A stretch of DNA of 64,000 nt from Butyricicoccus_A sp963620595. Lineage in GTDB: Bacteria; Bacillota; Clostridia; Oscillospirales; Butyricicoccaceae. The stretch covers positions 1-64,000 of the forward strand of contig CAVFAY010000004.1 in assembly GCA_963620595.1 (NCBI GenBank), written 5' to 3'. Under the pieces are notes generated by a model. It saw only the letters and a program-made list of their open reading frames with translations. It was not told the DNA's origin and did no database searches. This document shows, in pieces, positions 44,202 through 52,973 of the stretch. The first letter of the stretch is position 1, and every line of letters starts with the position of its first letter. The translations under genes were made by a program, and so were the position numbers.

Positions 44202-46599
44202 GCTGAAGCTGCCGCAGGGACTGACCCGAGAGCAGCAAAGACAGCTGCAGGAGCTTCAGAATCGCTATAAAAAGAATCCCGAGATCCCGCTGACGGCGCA
44301 GGACAGCATTCCCTTTCAGCGAATGTTCCCGGACGGCATTTGCCGCGTGACAGACAATTATTACACCAAAACCATTCAGTTTCAGGACATCAATTATCAG
44401 CTGGCCCAGCAGGAGGATCAGACAGCAATCTTTGAGGAATGGTGCAGCTTTCTGAATTTCTTTGACAGCTCAATTCGTTTTGAGCTGTCCTTTATGAATA
44501 TGGCGACGGATGCAGCGGATTTCGAAAAGATGATTCGCATTCCCTTCAAAAGGGACCGGTTTAACCAGATCCGTCAGGAGTTCAGCTCCATGCTGCGGCG
44601 CCAGCTGGCGCAGGGCAACAACGGCCTGACCAAGACCAAGTATCTCACCTTCGGCATTGAGGCAGATTCCATGAAGCAGGCAAAGCCAAGGCTGCAGCAT
44701 GTGGAGATCGACCTTCTCAACAACTTCCGCAGGCTGGGCGTCCGTGCAAAGAGTCTGACCGGCAAGGAGCGCCTGCACCTGATGCACTCCATGTTCCACA
44801 TGGGCGACGGTGACAACGACAGGTTTTATTTTGACTGGAAATGGCTGGTGGAGAGCGGTATGTCGGTGAAGGATTTCATCGCACCGACCTGCTTTGCCTT
44901 TCCGACGAGCCGGATTTTTCAGATGGGCGGGCTGTACGGCTCCATGTCCTATCTGCAGATCACGGCCTCCGACCTCAGCGACCAGATGCTGAAGGAGTTT
45001 CTGGAGATGGAATCCAGCCAGATTGTCACCATGCACATTCAGTCGGTGGACCAGACGGCGGCCATCAAGCAGATCAAGCACAAGATCACGGAGCTGGACC
45101 GCTCCAAGATTGAGGAGCAGAAAAAGGCCGTGCGCTCCGGATATGATATGGACATCATACCTTCGGATCTTGCCACCTACGGCAAGGACGCAAAGGCACT
45201 TTTGAAGGAGCTGCAGAGTCAGAACGAGCGCATGTTCCTGCTGACCTTCCTCGTGATGAACACCGGAAAGACCGAACAGGAGCTGGAGACCAACGTCTTC
45301 CAGGCCGTCAGCATTGCACAGAAATACAACTGCAATCTGCGCCGCCTGGATTATCAGCAGGAGCAGGGCCTCATGTCCTCGCTGCCGCTGGCACAGAATC
45401 TGGTGCCCATCCAGCGGAGCCTTACCACCAGCTCCACGGCAATCTTCGTTCCCTTCACCACGCAGGAGCTGTTCCAGTCCGGAAGAGGAACGATCTATTA
45501 CGGTCTGAATGCCCTTTCAAACAACCTGATCATGGTGGACAGAAAGCGGCTGAAGAACCCGAACGGTTTGATCCTCGGCACCCCGGGCGCCGGCAAATCC
45601 TTCTCGGCGAAGAGGGAGATCACCAATGCCTTTCTGGTCACGGATGATGACATTATTGTCTGTGATCCCGAGGCCGAGTACACGGCACTTGTTCAGAAGT
45701 TAGAGGGCCAGGTGATCCGGATCAGTCCCACCAGCACACAGTATATTAACCCGATGGATATCAATGCCAACTACTCGGAGGAGGACAACCCCATCGCCCT
45801 GAAGGCTGACTTTGTTCTGTCGCTGTGCGAGCTCATCGTCGGCGGCAAGGAGGGCCTGCAGCCGGTGGAAAAGACTGTTATCGACCGCTGCGTGCATCAG
45901 ATCTATCAGAAGTACTTCGAGGATCCGAGGCCTGAAAACATGCCGATCCTGCAGGATCTCTATGAGGCTCTTCTCACCTAGGAGGAAAAGGAGGCCAAGC
46001 ATGTAGCAACCGCTCTTGAGATCTATGTGTCCGGCTCTCTGAATCTCTTCAATCATCGCACCAACGTAGATGTGCAGAACCGTTTCATCTGCTACGACAT
46101 CAAGGAGCTCGGCAAGCAGCTCAAGAAAATCGGCATGCTGGTGGTGCAGGATCAGGTCTGGGGGCGTGTCACGACAAACCGCAACGCAGGCAAGGCAACA
46201 CGCTATTATATGGATGAGTTCCACCTGCTCCTAAAGGAGGAGCAGACCGCAGCCTATTCCGTTGAGATCTGGAAGCGTTTCCGTAAATGGGGCGGCATTC
46301 CGACAGGTATAACGCAGAATGTTAAGGATTTACTGGCCTCCAGAGAGGTGGAAAATATCTTTGAGAATTCGGATTTTATCATCATGCTGAACCAGGCTCC
46401 GGGCGACCGGCAGATCCTGGCCAACCAGCTCAATATCTCTACGCATCAGCTCTCGTATGTCACCCAGTCCGGTGAAGGCGAGGGCCTTTTATTTTACGGA
46501 AATGTCATCCTGCCCTTCATTGATCACTTCCCGACTGATCTGGAGCTGTATCGCATCATGACCACCAAGCTCGCCGAGGTGCAGGGGACTAAGACATGA
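44137..46599 (+). pseudogene. VirB4-type transfer ATPase interrupted by an in-frame amber codon
   Basis: TTG start behind AGGAGG. The frame runs 614 codons, holding 'SIPFQRMFPDGICRVTDNYYTKTIQFQDINY' and Walker A 'GTPGAGKS' near residue 482, then meets TAG at 45979-45981 after 'DLYEALLT'. The same frame continues without a shift for another 205 codons with 'EEKEAKHVATALEIYVSGSLNLFNHRTNVD', Walker B 'YYMDEFHLLL' near 690 and 'GITQNVKDLLAS'. The expected codon is CAG (Gln), a single C-to-T change. AGGAGG overlaps the stop, and a GTG at 46027 could start a C-terminal piece, but A and B motifs would then be on separate chains. Confidence 0.9.
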
Positions 46600-48449
46600 C
46601 GGAAAAAAATACAGGAAGGAAAAGCTCTGTGGGGAGAAAGCTCCGGCAGGAGCGTGAAGGCGCAGACAACACGCTGCGCCGGAGACGAAGCAAGGTGCGG
46701 TTGACAGAGTCCGGCGCCGATGCGGTGAGGAAATCTGCGGATGCTGCCGGGAAATCTGTCGACGATGCAACAGAGACCGCAGCGGAGGCTTCCAAGAGAT
46801 CAGCAGAGACTGCAGGTGCAAAAAAACGACAGCAGCGAAGGCTCATTCATGCCGAGGCGAGAAAGCCGAGGTCCAGACTTCGTTTTGCTGATCAGGAGGG
46901 TAAAAAGTCTTCCGGAACCGGTAAGTCAGCAATTCCTGAAAAGCCGATAAAGCCAGGTACCGCTGCAGGTGCCGTCATTTCCGGCAGACTCCATCAGGCC
47001 GTGAACAGCAGCAATGAGGATCAGAACACCGGCGTGCAGGCGGCGCAGTTTACCGAGGGCGCTGCAGAAGGCATGGTCCGTGCTGCAGGTCACGCGTCCT
47101 ACAGTTACAAGCTCAGGAAATACTCCAGGGCAAGGAAGCTGGAGGCCGGAACCGATGCGGAGAACATCGGGAAAATGTATGAGGAGTCCCTGAAGGACAA
47201 TCCCGGTGCAGCGTCCAATCCCATCTCCCGCTGGCGGCAGAGGCAGCAAATCAAAAGGAAGTATGCTGCCATGAAGGCCGGAAAAGCTGCGCAGAGCTCC
47301 GGCTCTGCAGCAACCGGTGCACAGAAGGCCGCCGATGGTGCAAGGTCTGTGATGAATCGGATGTTGCAGTACGTGAAGTCACATTCGCATGTAATCCTTC
47401 TCGTTGCCTGTGCAGGCCTTCTGATCATGGTGATCGCAGGAAGTGTATCATCCTGCTCCATGATGATGAACGGCATGGGCAATACCGTGCTGGGCACATC
47501 ATTTACCGCAGAGGACGAGGACCTGCTGGGTGCCGATGAGGATTATGAGGAGCTGGAATCGGATCTGCGGGAGCAGCTCGACAACATCGAGGCAGATCAT
47601 CCCGGCTATGACGAATACCGCTACAACCTGGCAGAAATCGGCCATAACCCCTATGAGCTGGCGGCGCTTCTGACCGTGGAGTACGAAAACTACACCAGAG
47701 CGCAGGTGCAGGAGGAACTGCAGCGCATTTTCAGTGAGCAATATGAATTAACCCTTGAGGAGGAGGTCGAGATACGCACCAGAACAGAGACGCACACCAG
47801 CACCAGCACAGATCCGGAAACCGGAGAAACCACGGAGGACGAATACGAGGTCGAGGTGGAATATGAATACTACATTCTGAACGTCACCCTGACCAACAAG
47901 GGCGTCGATGCGGTGGCCAGAGAATCCGATCTCACGGAAGATCAGCTGGAGCGCTATGAGGTGCTCTTGGAGACCCGCGGCAACCGTGATGATCTCTTCG
48001 GTGATGTCAGCTTTGCCATACCGGACAGTGATTATCTGGATTATGACATTCCGGGCGAAGCACTGACGGACGAGAAATTCCGCAACATGATCAACGAGGC
48101 GGAAAAATATCTCGGGTACCCCTACGTCTGGGGAGGATCGACTCCCAGCACCAGCTTTGACTGCTCCGGCTTTGTCAGCTACGTGATCAATCACTGCGGA
48201 AACGGCTGGAATGTGGGCAGACAGACAGCCAACGGTCTGATGAACAGCTGCGATATCATCCCGAAATCCGAGGCACAGCCCGGAGACCTGATCTTTTTCC
48301 AGAAAACCTACAACACAACCGGAGCCTCGCATGTGGGAATCTATGTCGGCAACGGCATGATGCTCCACTGCGGCTCACCAATCTCCTATGCATCGATAGA
48401 GACCAGCTACTGGCAGCAGCACTATTACTGCATGGGAAGAATTCGATAA
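46596..48449 (+). CDS. NlpC/P60 peptidase of the conjugation machinery (CD1108-like)
   Basis: 617 residues, coupled to virB4 by ATGA. Residues 1-260 are cytoplasmic, very basic and Ala-rich; one membrane helix is near 265-285 ('VILLVACAGLLIMVIAGSV'). The external part has a region of acidic repeats ('DEDLLGADEDYEELESDLREQLDNIE') and the C-terminal NlpC/P60 domain: 'YLGYPYVWGGSTPSTSFDCSGFVSYVINHCG' (catalytic Cys), 'GASHVGIYVGNGMMLHCG' (His). It opens peptidoglycan for the channel. The catalytic residues are intact. Confidence 0.9.
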   Translation: MTEKNTGRKSSVGRKLRQEREGADNTLRRRRSKVRLTESGADAVRKSADAAGKSVDDATETAAEASKRSAETAGAKKRQQRRLIHAEARKPRSRLRFADQEGKKSSGTGKSAIPEKPIKPGTAAGAVISGRLHQAVNSSNEDQNTGVQAAQFTEGAAEGMVRAAGHASYSYKLRKYSRARKLEAGTDAENIGKMYEESLKDNPGAASNPISRWRQRQQIKRKYAAMKAGKAAQSSGSAATGAQKAADGARSVMNRMLQYVKSHSHVILLVACAGLLIMVIAGSVSSCSMMMNGMGNTVLGTSFTAEDEDLLGADEDYEELESDLREQLDNIEADHPGYDEYRYNLAEIGHNPYELAALLTVEYENYTRAQVQEELQRIFSEQYELTLEEEVEIRTRTETHTSTSTDPETGETTEDEYEVEVEYEYYILNVTLTNKGVDAVARESDLTEDQLERYEVLLETRGNRDDLFGDVSFAIPDSDYLDYDIPGEALTDEKFRNMINEAEKYLGYPYVWGGSTPSTSFDCSGFVSYVINHCGNGWNVGRQTANGLMNSCDIIPKSEAQPGDLIFFQKTYNTTGASHVGIYVGNGMMLHCGSPISYASIETSYWQQHYYCMGRIR

Positions 48450-48462
48450 GGAGGAATTTGCC

Positions 48463-48726
48463 ATGAGTGTAAGGCTTGAAAAAATTGCTGCGGAGCGCGA
48501 AAAGGCCCGCAGAAAGCGTGATGAATGGGATGCCCGTATGAAGGAATGGGACCAGAAATATCACGAGCAGGAAAATGCAGAGATTCATGAGATGGTGCAC
48601 GCCGCAAGGCTCACACCGGAGCAGCTGGCAGAGGTGCTGCGCGGGCTGCAGCACTCGGCACCGGACATGACACAGCTGAAGCATGAAGAAGACAACCATG
48701 AGGAGGACAGAATTGATGAAATTTAA
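48463..48726 (+). CDS. DUF4315 family element protein
   Basis: 87 residues, a charged helix-rich protein ('KIAAEREKARRKRDEWDARMKEWDQKYHEQENAEIHEMVHAARLTPEQLAEVLRGL'), probably coiled coil. Matches DUF4315, usually found between the NlpC/P60 and DUF4366 genes in these elements. AAGGAGGAATTTGCC precedes the ATG. Confidence 0.85.
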   Translation: MSVRLEKIAAEREKARRKRDEWDARMKEWDQKYHEQENAEIHEMVHAARLTPEQLAEVLRGLQHSAPDMTQLKHEEDNHEEDRIDEI

Positions 48727-49963
48727 AAAATTTACGGCGGCATTGCTGGCAGGCATGCTGCTGAGCTTTTCTACGGCAGGCACCTGCTTTGCCTATACCG
48801 GAGAAGATACGGAGGCAGCAAAAACAACGACCGCAGCGAACACTTCGGAAGCCGCCGAAACCAAGGCGTCAGCAAAGACCTCAGAATCTGCAGAAGCAAC
48901 AGCTGAAACGGAAATTTCGGAGACAACAGCAGCAGATAATGCAGAAGCTACGCAGGAAACCCAGGAAGAGGCTACGGGTACAACGGATTCGGAATCAGTC
49001 CCCTACGATGTCATCGCCAATGCGGACGGCACCTATACCTTCCGCTTCGGGGATTATGAGTGGAGCTATGATCCAAACGAGGAGCAGGAATCTGAGGAAA
49101 TCGGCACAGTGACAGGCGTGCGCTCGTATTTGCACCTTCGCAGCGGAGCAGGGCTGGAGTATGAAATCATCGGCCATCTGCTCCCCGGTGCACAGGTAGA
49201 GGTCGTCGGCGAGGAGGGCGACTGGTACAAGGTCACGATCCCGGAGCAGACCGGCTATGTGTACGGTGATTATCTGAGCGTGGCTGAGCAGGCCGCCTCC
49301 GGCGACAGCGAAATGAATGAGGAACTGCTGAGCCTGCTGCTCGCCATGATGGTGCAGAGCAAGCAGCAGGTTTCAACGAGCAGCGGCGGCCTCACTCCCG
49401 ATGGAAATCTGACACTGGTGGACGATATCGGTTCGACAACTGGCGCCGGACAGCAGTTCATCACATTGGTCACAAAAAACGGCAATACTTTCTATCTGGT
49501 GATTGATCGTGACGATGACGGCAATGAAAATGTGCATTTCATGAATCTGGTGGATGAGGCAGATCTGTTCGCCCTGCTGGATGAGGATGCTCAGTCTGAA
49601 TACGCCGAGGCCCATCAGAGCACAGTGACCGAGGAGCCGGAGGAGACTGAAGCCGAGGACGCAGAGGCAGTGGAAACCGAGACTGAAGTAAAAACCACAA
49701 AGAAAAGCAACTGGGCGCCATTGATGCTGCTGGCGATTGCTGCCATCGGAGGTATCGGCTACGCAGGCTACAGCTATATGAACAGGAAAAAGAGGGCCGA
49801 GGCTGCCGCCAAGCCGGATCCCGACGCCGATTATCATGACGATGACGGCGAGGAATACGACATCCCTGAAGAGGATGATTATGAGGACGATGAAACCGAT
49901 GAGGAGGCATACCCGGAGGATGAGCAGGGGGAAATCCACGATGATTCCAACGAGGAGGAATAA
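48716..49963 (+). CDS. DUF4366/CD1107-type surface protein with SH3b domain
   Basis: 415 residues from the ATG behind GAGGAGGACAGAATTG (overlapping DUF4315 by 11 bp). Signal peptide ('FTAALLAGMLLSFSTAGTCFA'), an Ala/Thr/Glu-rich stretch of about 75 residues, an SH3b domain ('GTVTGVRSYLHLRSGAGLEYEIIGHLLPGAQVEVVGEEGDWYKV'), a DUF4366 part ('QFITLVTKNGNTFYLVIDRDDDGNENVHFMNLVDEADLFALL'), a membrane helix ('WAPLMLLAIAAIGGIGYAGYSYM') and an extremely acidic tail. A surface adhesin or pseudopilus accessory is likely. It ends the T4SS block. Confidence 0.88.
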   Translation: MKFKKFTAALLAGMLLSFSTAGTCFAYTGEDTEAAKTTTAANTSEAAETKASAKTSESAEATAETEISETTAADNAEATQETQEEATGTTDSESVPYDVIANADGTYTFRFGDYEWSYDPNEEQESEEIGTVTGVRSYLHLRSGAGLEYEIIGHLLPGAQVEVVGEEGDWYKVTIPEQTGYVYGDYLSVAEQAASGDSEMNEELLSLLLAMMVQSKQQVSTSSGGLTPDGNLTLVDDIGSTTGAGQQFITLVTKNGNTFYLVIDRDDDGNENVHFMNLVDEADLFALLDEDAQSEYAEAHQSTVTEEPEETEAEDAEAVETETEVKTTKKSNWAPLMLLAIAAIGGIGYAGYSYMNRKKRAEAAAKPDPDADYHDDDGEEYDIPEEDDYEDDETDEEAYPEDEQGEIHDDSNEEE

Positions 49964-49969
49964 GAAAAT

Positions 49970-50010
49970 GGGCTAAAGCCCGGGCGGTCTGCGGATCGCC
50001 TGATACATAG
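49970..50010 (+). promoter_or_regulatory. Hairpins followed by an ACATAG box
   Basis: GGGCT/AGCCC stem (49970-49981), GGCG/CGCC stem (49983-50000), then ACATAG at 50005-50010. Same layout as at 42459 and 58727. No T run; the cargo operon promoter begins 14 bp later. Confidence 0.45.
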
Positions 50011-50023
50011 CGACACATATACA

Positions 50024-50052
50024 TTGACAAAATGTTTGTCGATGTATATAAT
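50024..50052 (+). promoter_or_regulatory. Consensus promoter with a perfect operator, cargo operon 1
   Basis: TTGACA (50024-50029), 17-base spacer, TATAAT (50047-50052): a perfect sigma-A promoter. GACAAA-ATG-TTTGTC (50026-50040) is a perfect inverted repeat covering most of the -35 box. The first gene downstream encodes an HTH protein, so autorepression is likely. Confidence 0.8.
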
Positions 50053-50074
50053 GAGAACATAGGAGATGACATTA

Positions 50075-50560
50075 ATGGAAGAAATAATAAGATTTCAGGA
50101 TAATATGCTTCTTATCAGGCGAGCTGTAGGTTGGACTGCAGAGGAGTTCGGAGAAAAGATTGGTGTTACCAGACAAACAATAAATAATTTGGAAAAGAAT
50201 AATCGGGATAAGTTCAAGTTGAATAAGACGCAGTATATAGCAATGCGCAGTGTGTTGGATGCGGAAATTGCCCGTTGCCCTGAAGAGACAGAGGTACTCA
50301 GACTTATTTTGGAAATGCTTGTAGATCATCCTGAGAAATATAAAAAAGAAGATGTGCGGGCGTTGTTGGACAAAGCGAATATGATTACTCCCTCAATATT
50401 AGCTGGAACTGCAACAAGAAAGGCAGCCTCCAAAGAAATCACAATGGCTATGGGGACAATATGCGGTGCTGTAATTGCAGGCGCATTGGCAGGCCCAGCT
50501 GTCGTCAGCGGTGTTGCAGGCGCATGGCTTTTCAAAGTGCTTAAGTCAGGAAAAAAATAA
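50075..50560 (+). CDS. HTH protein with hydrophobic C terminus, cargo operon 1 gene 1
   Basis: 161 residues from the ATG 9 bases behind AGGAG. The N terminus is an HTH ('FQDNMLLIRRAVGWTAEEFGEKIGVTRQTINNLEKNNRDKFKLNKTQYIAMRSVL'). A middle helix region ('ETEVLRLILEMLVDHPEKYKKEDVRALLDKANM') leads to a Gly/Ala-rich hydrophobic segment near 122-152 ('MGTICGAVIAGALAGPAVVSGVAGAWLF') ending KSGKK. It is likely the membrane-tethered repressor of this operon. Codon use and AT content differ from the element genes on both sides. No named family is known to me beyond the HTH. Confidence 0.75.
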   Translation: MEEIIRFQDNMLLIRRAVGWTAEEFGEKIGVTRQTINNLEKNNRDKFKLNKTQYIAMRSVLDAEIARCPEETEVLRLILEMLVDHPEKYKKEDVRALLDKANMITPSILAGTATRKAASKEITMAMGTICGAVIAGALAGPAVVSGVAGAWLFKVLKSGKK

Positions 50561-50572
50561 GTGGGTGTGAAC

Positions 50573-51118
50573 ATGAGCAAGAGTTTTGGAAAGAAAAAAG
50601 AAATGAACTTCCAAAGTGTAGATTCATTACAGCAGGTTGTAAATGTTGTAAATGAGGCTGCATTTGCCCTAAATGATAAAACAAGAACCATTCGAGAAAG
50701 TGCAATTCCCGAGGTTTTGGCTGGCGCACTGGGGGCTGGAATCGGCGGTGTTGGCTCTTTCGCTGCTCTGTATGGGTTAGGTATGGTCGGGCTTTCTGCT
50801 GCGGGCATCACTTCTGGATTGGCAGCCGCAGGAGCCATAGTCGGTGGTGGTATGGTAGCAGGTGTGTTTGTTTTAGCAGCTCCTGTAGCGGTTTTAGCTG
50901 CAGGCGGCGTTGGCGTTGCAAGTCGACTTAAGGACAAGCAGCTTCGGCAGGAAAAGGAACGTCTATACAAAGAAGCCCTTTCAAAGCATGAAGCAATAAT
51001 TTGTGCTTTAAAAGAAGAGTCTGAGACAGATAAGGAAAGATTAGACTATCTTCAGAGCCTAAATATTCTATTGCAAAGAGCAGTGAATGATCTAAAAAGC
51101 GATTTGGATTTTGCGTGA
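50573..51118 (+). CDS. Glycine-zipper membrane protein, cargo operon 1 gene 2
   Basis: 181 residues. Start at ATG 50573; a GTG at 50561 is possible, ribosome site weak. Residues 46-117 are one long Gly/Ala-rich hydrophobic region ('GALGAGIGGVGSFAALYGLG', 'GLAAAGAIVGGGMVAGVFVLAAPVAVLAAGG') with many GxxxG steps, typical of tightly packed or pore-forming helices. The C-terminal part is a charged coiled coil ('KQLRQEKERLYKEALSKHEAIICALKEESETDKERLDYLQSLNILLQRAV') that resembles the tail of gene 3. No family recognised. Confidence 0.75.
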   Translation: MSKSFGKKKEMNFQSVDSLQQVVNVVNEAAFALNDKTRTIRESAIPEVLAGALGAGIGGVGSFAALYGLGMVGLSAAGITSGLAAAGAIVGGGMVAGVFVLAAPVAVLAAGGVGVASRLKDKQLRQEKERLYKEALSKHEAIICALKEESETDKERLDYLQSLNILLQRAVNDLKSDLDFA

Positions 51119-51133
51119 TATGATGGGGGATAG

Positions 51134-51571
51134 ATGCAGATTAAATTTTCTATGAATACGATTCGTCTTGCTTCAAAGACATTTTCTCAAAATTTTCCTA
51201 AAGTATTGAGCAGAATCAGTGAGACTGCAACACCAGCGATAAAGAATGCCGGAACTTATATAAAACCTGCTGTCGATGCAATGAAACAAAATCCTGGCAG
51301 AACCGTATTCGGGATATTTGGCACAATGGCGGTAGTAGATGATATTCATCAGCATCACGCCAATAAAATTCTGAAGATAGAAACTGCTGAACGTGAAGCA
51401 ACGACGCTGAATGCCCTCCAAAAGCATGAGGCTGAAATTCAAACGCTAAAGGTACAGGCAGAAAAGGCTGAAGATCTGGAAATTATTAATGAACAGCTTT
51501 GTAATGCGATCAAAAAAAGGAGAGAGAAATCGGATGGAGAAGCATTCGAAGACGAAACAACAGATAAATGA
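51134..51571 (+). CDS. Coiled-coil protein with one hydrophobic segment, cargo operon 1 gene 3
   Basis: 145 residues behind GGGGGATAG. One hydrophobic segment around residues 50-70 ('GRTVFGIFGTMAVVDDI'), then a long coiled coil ('HANKILKIETAEREATTLNALQKHEAEIQTLKVQAEKAEDLEIINEQLCNAIKKR'). 'KHEA.I..LK' followed by 'LN..L..A(I/V)' is shared with the tail of gene 2, so the two may be paralogues or partners. It overlaps gene 4 by 38 bp. Confidence 0.7.
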   Translation: MQIKFSMNTIRLASKTFSQNFPKVLSRISETATPAIKNAGTYIKPAVDAMKQNPGRTVFGIFGTMAVVDDIHQHHANKILKIETAEREATTLNALQKHEAEIQTLKVQAEKAEDLEIINEQLCNAIKKRREKSDGEAFEDETTDK

Positions 51572-52895
51572 TGTCCTGTTTCATCAGGAAAAAAAGCTGT
51601 CAGAAATACAATTTCCGGATTCTAAGGTGGCAGAGACTCGTGTCGCAGAAAGTATTGAATTGCTTGAAAAACTTGGATATGATCCTGACCTGTCAAATGC
51701 AGATGTCTCTCACATATTACGCAAGAAACCGGTGATGGTGGTTCCTTCCTGGGAAAGCCTATGTCAAGAAGCTGAGCGGCACGTTGGAACAGGACATGAT
51801 CTTGAGGAACTTTTTACAGAAGAGGAATTAAAGGCGAATGAATTAGCTATTCGAGAGTTGAATATGGAATTCAAAGCAATTCATAAGCTTGATGCGTTTG
51901 ATATCAGTATTGCAGTGGTAAGTGGTCTTTTAGGTGCAGCCGTTGATATTTTACTCGTAGGCATTCCTGTAAAAACTGCTGATGGATTAAAGGCAGGACC
52001 ATTGTCAAATTACATACGGGATTATTTTGATCGAAGATTTCCTGAGGACGAAATGCAAAAGCTTGCCAATTCAAAGATAAGCAAAGTCCCTTATGATGCT
52101 CAAGATAATCGTCATACGAAAATTAGGGTTGAAGGTTTGTCAGCATGTTATCATCGTATGTTGCAGTTAGGCCATGATCCGTTGCTGGGCTTTATTTTTG
52201 GAATTGCCGATATATTAAATGGCACAATGACTACTATTGATAAGCAAGGGAATTTTGTATGCCAGGCAATGGAAAATTATGAAGAACGTACTGAGTCTGA
52301 TATATTTGCGGCCCTTTGCAAACTGATTATCCATTTCAAATCGGATATAACTACAAGTATGGGATTGCCTGCACCTTTGATGAGCTTGTTTAATCTACTG
52401 CAGTTTGGAAGCATCGGTGAAGAAGAACTTACCATTGCTGAAATTGTTCAAGGGATGTATTACGAAGGATATGACTTTATCCATTTCTGTTCTCTATCAG
52501 CTCCAGCAATGATCACGGAAGCCGTGGTTCGGTTAGGATATGCTTTTAAAAGAATCAAAGAAGGAAATAGAGTTAAAGACTCGATACCTTTTTCACTCAA
52601 AAGAGAAAAACATCCAAAGCTCTCGACAATGCTTTTTATTGGTCATTCGGCTGCGGTAGCAGTCAATGCAGGAAAAGTGGCATTCACAAAGAATCCGATG
52701 GCAATCAATTATCCGCAGTGGATTGCTTTCGCAAAGTACTCTTATACACAACTTAAATGGGGAGTGCTTGAAAAGCCTGCATTGCGAGAAAAATATGTGA
52801 CAGGCAAGATAAACGAAGAGCTTGATCATGTGTTATTGGATATAAACGAAGGTTTTGATAACTTCGCAAGCAGTTATATTGTTGTGATTGAATAA
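51534..52895 (+). CDS. Large protein of unknown function, cargo operon 1 gene 4
   Basis: 453 residues from an ATG 11 bases behind GGAG. The first 120 residues are charged and helical ('EIQFPDSKVAETRVAESIELLEKLGYDPD'). Residues 122-146 are hydrophobic ('FDISIAVVSGLLGAAVDILLVGIPV'), a likely membrane segment. The middle holds 'GHDPLLGFIFGIADILNGTMTTIDKQG' (213-239); His-Asp-Pro here looks conserved in style but no catalytic family can be named. The C-terminal part is soluble with aromatic residues. Probably the main effector or sensor of the operon. I do not recognise the family. Confidence 0.75.
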   Translation: MEKHSKTKQQINDVLFHQEKKLSEIQFPDSKVAETRVAESIELLEKLGYDPDLSNADVSHILRKKPVMVVPSWESLCQEAERHVGTGHDLEELFTEEELKANELAIRELNMEFKAIHKLDAFDISIAVVSGLLGAAVDILLVGIPVKTADGLKAGPLSNYIRDYFDRRFPEDEMQKLANSKISKVPYDAQDNRHTKIRVEGLSACYHRMLQLGHDPLLGFIFGIADILNGTMTTIDKQGNFVCQAMENYEERTESDIFAALCKLIIHFKSDITTSMGLPAPLMSLFNLLQFGSIGEEELTIAEIVQGMYYEGYDFIHFCSLSAPAMITEAVVRLGYAFKRIKEGNRVKDSIPFSLKREKHPKLSTMLFIGHSAAVAVNAGKVAFTKNPMAINYPQWIAFAKYSYTQLKWGVLEKPALREKYVTGKINEELDHVLLDINEGFDNFASSYIVVIE

Positions 52896-52918
52896 AAAGC
52901 TTGATATCTCCTTACATA

Positions 52919-52954
52919 CCCCTCCTCGCCTCACCGGCCCGGAGGGGTCATTTT
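52919..52954 (+). terminator. Terminator of cargo operon 1
   Basis: CCCCTCC / GGAGGGG stem, 15-base loop, TCATTTTA. It separates the cargo from topB. Confidence 0.7.
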
Positions 52955-52973
52955 ATGTAAGGAGGTTCAACGA

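Noticed and set aside
45979..45981. General recoding of TAG as glutamine in this element
   Set aside because: Only one internal TAG was noticed and no suppressor tRNA is visible; a point mutation explains it better.
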